A DNA stretch of 17,188 nt, taken from assembly GCA_041485845.1 (NCBI GenBank), contig JBGPKH010000124.1, positions 1-17,188 of the forward strand, written 5' to 3'. Positions 14,218 through 17,188 of the stretch are shown here, in pieces. The notes under the pieces were generated by a model. The model had not been told where the DNA came from. It saw only the letters and a program-made list of their open reading frames with translations, and made no database searches. The position numbers were made by a program, and so were the translations under genes. The stretch's first letter is position 1. Every line of letters begins with the position of its first letter. The DNA comes from OMOG01 sp041485845 (GTDB taxonomy: Bacteria > Acidobacteriota > Terriglobia > Bryobacterales > Bryobacteraceae).

Positions 14218-15159
14218 CTAGATCTGGGGGCCGGATAAAACCGGTCCGTCCCCCCGGCCGCTGAACAAGCAACGGCCGGCCAGCCGCACGACTTTCCCGT
14301 ATGCTGCCATGGGCTTCAGGCTCCGATCGAAGGCCGATTCCCCGATCATCCGCAGAACGGAGCCCGTTACTACGGCCAGACACACCACCCGAAAAGCCCA
14401 TGGGCTGAAGTGCCTGGCTGAATATCTCAGAAGACTACGATACCAATAAACACGCCGCATCTCTACTGTCAAGTGCGGGAGGGAGTGCGCTCCTGTGTGT
14501 TTGGCGACAGCCTCCGGCACATAGTACAAGCGGTATCCGCGATCGATGGCACGCCGGCAGAAGTCCACGTCCTCAAACCAGAGAGGAAAAAATCCTTCAT
14601 CGAACCCGCCCAGATCGTGCCAAACCGCACGCCTGATCATGAGCATCGCCCCGGCGGGCTGCTCCACTTCCTGGCGCAAGCGATAGTCCAGGTCCAGCGC
14701 GCGATAGCGGCGGTTCACCGGCGAATTCGGCCATATCCGGTTCAGCAGCAGCGATTCCATAATCAGGGCGATGGGAGCCGGAAGCCGTCGGACCATGAAG
14801 CCGATCTGCGGACATCCGTTGGCGTCCAGGAGCCTGCCTCCCGCGCCCGCCGCACCCGGCAGGCCGCAAGCTTCGCGGAGGGCCCCGAGACCGCTTTCGA
14901 GCACCGCATCTGGATTCAACAACAAAACATACGGGCACGTCAATACAGAAAATGCTTGATTGACAGCCGCGGCAAATCCGCGATTCTCCAGGTTGACGAT
15001 CAAGTGCACGCCGCGCCGGGCGGCTTCGGCCACGGTTCCATCGCTGGACGCATTGTCCACGACCACCACCTCCGCGCCCGTCCGCAGGGCCGCATCCAGC
15101 GATTCGCCGATATGCGCTCCGGAGTTATAGGTGACGATCGCGATGCCGATATCGGACAT
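14218..15159 (-). CDS. Glycosyltransferase family 2
   Basis: A 313-residue GT-A enzyme of the same WbbL-like group as its neighbours: IAIVTYNSGAHI, VVVVDNASSDGT (about 31-42), NRGFAAAVNQAF (59-70), LNPDA (81-85) and LWFEDVDFCRRA near 210. A hydrophobic segment towards the C-terminus (FRVVCLAVVTGSVL) may touch or cross the membrane. Donor and acceptor cannot be assigned. ATG 15159 starts 3 bp after the stop of the upstream gene, so translation is probably coupled. Its similarity in layout to the flanking GT2 genes suggests an old tandem duplication. Confidence 0.92.
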   Translation of the reverse strand: MSDIGIAIVTYNSGAHIGESLDAALRTGAEVVVVDNASSDGTVAEAARRGVHLIVNLENRGFAAAVNQAFSVLTCPYVLLLNPDAVLESGLGALREACGLPGAAGAGGRLLDANGCPQIGFMVRRLPAPIALIMESLLLNRIWPNSPVNRRYRALDLDYRLRQEVEQPAGAMLMIRRAVWHDLGGFDEGFFPLWFEDVDFCRRAIDRGYRLYYVPEAVAKHTGAHSLPHLTVEMRRVYWYRSLLRYSARHFSPWAFRVVCLAVVTGSVLRMIGESAFDRSLKPMAAYGKVVRLAGRCLFSGRGDGPVLSGPQI

Positions 15160-15162
15160 GGC

Positions 15163-16140
15163 TCACTTCGCCCCGCCACTGGTCAGGAGCAGGTAAAGCC
15201 TCCAATAAGTATCGAATCCTGTAGAGGCCTGGATTCCACGGATCGCGCGCTCATTCGTCCGTAAATGTTCTAGAAGTCCTGAATCGAATTCACACTTATT
15301 ACGCGCCGTCCGGAAGCTGCGCAGTCCTTGAAGCTTCCCGCGCAGCCACGCGAGCCCGCGGCCGTGCCGGATGGCAACCGCGCCCCACAGCAGTTGCGCC
15401 ACGAGGATCGGCCACCAGCAGCGTAGTAAAGCGCGCGCCGGATAGTGGCGGGCCAGCAGGAGAACCTGGTTGCGGGCGATGCGGCGAACCGTGCCGGGAT
15501 GCCATGGCCCAAGGGTTGCGCTGCCTCGATGCCATGCCACCGCATCCGGGAGATACGTGCCGGTCAGCCCTTGCCGGTTGCAACGCAGTCCGAAGTCGAC
15601 ATCTTCCAGGTAGGACTCGAAGCTCTCTTCGAGATACCCGACGCGCTGGAATAGTGCGGCGCGGAACAGCGCGGCGGTCCAGGGCGGCGAGGAGATATTA
15701 CACGTGGAAGCGAACGCCGGACCATCGGGCCGTCCGCTGCCCACGCGCCAGGCGGCGCCCCCGCGGCAGACCGCGTCAAAGGTCCCATCGATTGTCCGCC
15801 CCGGTCCACTTTGCAAAATTTTGCCGGTGGCAAACCACCCCTCGGCAGCCGACAGGATCGCGAAATAATCCGGCGCCAGCTCGACATCGCTGTTCAGGAC
15901 CGCGATCCACTCGCCGCGCGCCTCGCGAATCCCGCGATTCACCGCGGCGGCGAACCCCGCGTTCCGTCCCATCGCGATTACACGAGCTCCTCGGCCGCGC
16001 GCCAACTCCGGCGCTCCGTCGCTCGACCCATTGTCCACCACCAGCAGCTCGCCCGCGGGCAGAGTCTGCGCTTCCAGCGTGGCCAGCAGGCGTTCCAGCA
16101 GCTCGCGGCCGTTCCACACCGGCACGATGGCGGTAATCAT
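15163..16140 (-). CDS. Glycosyltransferase family 2
   Basis: A 325-residue GT-A enzyme with MITAIVPVWNGRELLERLL, LLVVDNGSSDG (about 32-42), NAGFAAAVNRGI (60-71), LNSDVEL (82-88) and the acceptor-side acidic motif YLEDVDFGLR. The C-terminal third has hydrophobic stretches (WWPILVAQLLWGAVAI) suggesting membrane association. ATG 16140 is chosen because it shares ATGA with the upstream gene and gives a normal GT2 N-terminus; the longer frame to 16383 is an artefact overlapping that gene. Like its neighbours it probably adds one sugar during synthesis of a surface glycan; the specific sugar is unknown. Confidence 0.92.
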   Translation of the reverse strand: MITAIVPVWNGRELLERLLATLEAQTLPAGELLVVDNGSSDGAPELARGRGARVIAMGRNAGFAAAVNRGIREARGEWIAVLNSDVELAPDYFAILSAAEGWFATGKILQSGPGRTIDGTFDAVCRGGAAWRVGSGRPDGPAFASTCNISSPPWTAALFRAALFQRVGYLEESFESYLEDVDFGLRCNRQGLTGTYLPDAVAWHRGSATLGPWHPGTVRRIARNQVLLLARHYPARALLRCWWPILVAQLLWGAVAIRHGRGLAWLRGKLQGLRSFRTARNKCEFDSGLLEHLRTNERAIRGIQASTGFDTYWRLYLLLTSGGAK

Positions 16141-16811
16141 CGGAAGAAACGCTTCCTCAGCAAAAACGCCAGGTTCTGAAACCCATCGCGCCAAGCGTTC
16201 AGTTTGGTCTCGCCCAGCCGCGACGAATACTGAATGGAGATCTCCCCGAAGCGGATGCGCGAGTTGAGCAGGGCTTCGATTTTGATCTCCTCGGAGAAGG
16301 CCATGCCGTCGGATTCCAGCTTCATCTCCTTCACAATGGAGCGGCGCAGCACCCACATGCCGGATTGCGAGTCGCGCACCCATCTCAAGAAGAGCACGGA
16401 CATCGCCACCGCCAATACCAGGTTCCCGAATTTGTTCTTAAAACTCATGGCGCGGGGGTCGCGCGCCGGAAAGCGCGAAGCATTCAGAAAATCCACGTCC
16501 AGGTGGAGAAACGCCTCGATCAGGTAAGAGATGGCGTCCACCGGATAGCTGTGGTCGCCGTCCAGCGTGATGATGAGGTCGCTGGTGGCCGCGGCGAATC
16601 CGCGTTTGTAGGCCCGCCCGTATCCCCGCACCTCTTCGCGGATGACTTTGGCGCCGAGTGAAGCGGCCACCTCCGACGTGCGGTCGGTGGAGGCATTGTC
16701 GACCACGACGACTTCGTCGACGAAATCGGGCATGGCGCGCAGCACCTGTTCGACGCCCTGCTCCTCGTTGAGGCAGGGAATGATGACGGTGATCGACTGG
16801 CCTTTGTACAT
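16137..16811 (-). CDS. Glycosyltransferase family 2, polyprenyl-phosphate glycosyltransferase (DPM1-like)
   Basis: A 224-residue compact GT2, first gene of the operon. It shows VIIPCLNEEQGVEQVL, VVVDNASTDRTSEVA (about 36-50), RGYGRAYKRGF (62-72), the DxD-type motif LDGDHSYP (83-90) and DSQSGMWVLRR (147-157), a pattern of dolichyl/undecaprenyl-phosphate glycosyltransferases of the DPM1/DPG synthase type. These load a single sugar onto a polyprenyl phosphate, which suits a first step or a donor-supplying step. It has no C-terminal transmembrane pair, unlike ArnC/GtrB types. Its stop overlaps the next start as ATGA. No Shine-Dalgarno is evident before ATG 16811. Confidence 0.9.
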   Translation of the reverse strand: MYKGQSITVIIPCLNEEQGVEQVLRAMPDFVDEVVVVDNASTDRTSEVAASLGAKVIREEVRGYGRAYKRGFAAATSDLIITLDGDHSYPVDAISYLIEAFLHLDVDFLNASRFPARDPRAMSFKNKFGNLVLAVAMSVLFLRWVRDSQSGMWVLRRSIVKEMKLESDGMAFSEEIKIEALLNSRIRFGEISIQYSSRLGETKLNAWRDGFQNLAFLLRKRFFR

Positions 16812-16865
16812 GGGGGTCTATAGCCGCCAGACTTTTATTGTGGCGGGCGCGTCATAATAAAAGCA
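16812..16865. promoter_or_regulatory. Divergent promoter region with inverted repeat
   Basis: These 54 bp separate the glycosyltransferase operon (minus) from the exported-protein gene (plus). CCGCCA (16824-16829) and TGGCGG (16841-16846) form an inverted repeat around an AT-rich 11-nt centre, a layout that could be an operator. CATAAT (16853-16858) might be a -10 box for the plus gene, leaving a very short leader. All functional statements are inference. Confidence 0.35.
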
Positions 16866-17188
16866 ATGAAACGCCTCCTGTTCCTCCTCGGCTGGTCCGG
16901 CGCGCTGCTCTGCGGCGCGGACGTGACTGGCGTGCATTCGGTGTACCTGCTGCCGATGTCCCACGGCCTCGACCAGTACCTGGCGAACCGGCTGACCAAT
17001 GACCATGTGTTCCTGGTGGTCACCAACCCGAAACTCGCGGACGCGGTGTTTACCGACCGCATCGGCGAGGCCTTCGAGACGCAAATGGATAACCTCTTCC
17101 CGCCGCCGGAAGCCGAAAAGCCGCCCAAAAAAGAGACCAAGAAGGAGGATGAGCCGAAAGCCGCCAGCCTGGCCACGGACACGGTGAA
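16866..17188 (+). CDS. Exported protein of unknown function, 3' end beyond window
   Basis: An open frame starts at ATG 16866 and runs off the window after 107 codons. The N-terminus MKRLLFLLGWSGALLCGADV is a short signal peptide. If cleavage is near GAD the protein is secreted to the periplasm; a lipoprotein is less likely because LLCG lacks the usual lipobox spacing context. The mature part begins VHSVYLLPMSHGLDQYLANR, then LADAVFTDRIGEAFE, and turns into a Lys/Glu/Pro-rich segment (EKPPKKETKKEDEPK). I do not recognise a named family. The VYLLPM...LDQYLANRL block looks like a conserved domain of the 'hypothetical exported protein' type. It diverges from the glycosyltransferase operon. Confidence 0.72.
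   Translation, partial: MKRLLFLLGWSGALLCGADVTGVHSVYLLPMSHGLDQYLANRLTNDHVFLVVTNPKLADAVFTDRIGEAFETQMDNLFPPPEAEKPPKKETKKEDEPKAASLATDTV

Overview
The window is 17.2 kb of dense, GC-rich bacterial DNA. Its gene content, the small coiled-coil proteins resembling ones I associate with Solibacter/Bryobacter-type Acidobacteriota, and the short GC-rich palindromes suggest a soil acidobacterium. That assignment is inference from family recognition; there is no rRNA or other marker to confirm it. I saw no tRNA, rRNA, CRISPR array or insertion sequence.

Layout. (1) 1-4595, plus strand: the 3' part of a glycogen branching enzyme gene (glgB), a two-gene RelE/ParE-type toxin-antitoxin pair, a phytoene-desaturase-like FAD oxidoreductase, and two tandem small coiled-coil genes, the second broken by a frameshift. 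(2) 4567-7837, minus strand: a tightly packed four-gene operon reading TylF-like methyltransferase, exported SGNH hydrolase, acyl carrier protein, ketoacyl-ACP-synthase-III-like protein. A short-chain dehydrogenase (7924-8748, plus) diverges from its head. (3) 8749-11206: a Uup-type ABC-F ATPase on the minus strand flanked by two gene remnants, the first ~40 codons of an aquaporin Z and an internally deleted MacB-like permease, plus two copies of a 22-bp palindromic repeat. (4) 11207-11990, plus: a three-helix membrane protein and a small coiled-coil protein. (5) 12000-16811, minus: a compact operon of five glycosyltransferases. (6) 16866 to the end, plus: the start of an exported protein of unknown function.

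The most interesting part is region 2. The KASIII-like protein has Ser in place of the catalytic Cys but keeps the His and Asn. The divergent SDR has Gly and His where the catalytic Ser and Tyr should be but keeps Lys and the nucleotide-binding motif. With a DltC-like carrier protein and an exported SGNH enzyme, this looks less like fatty-acid elongation and more like an acyl-transfer or tailoring pathway whose fatty-acid-type enzymes have been repurposed. No substrate can be named from the sequence. The glycosyltransferase operon downstream probably builds a surface polysaccharide or glycolipid; whether the two regions cooperate is unknown.
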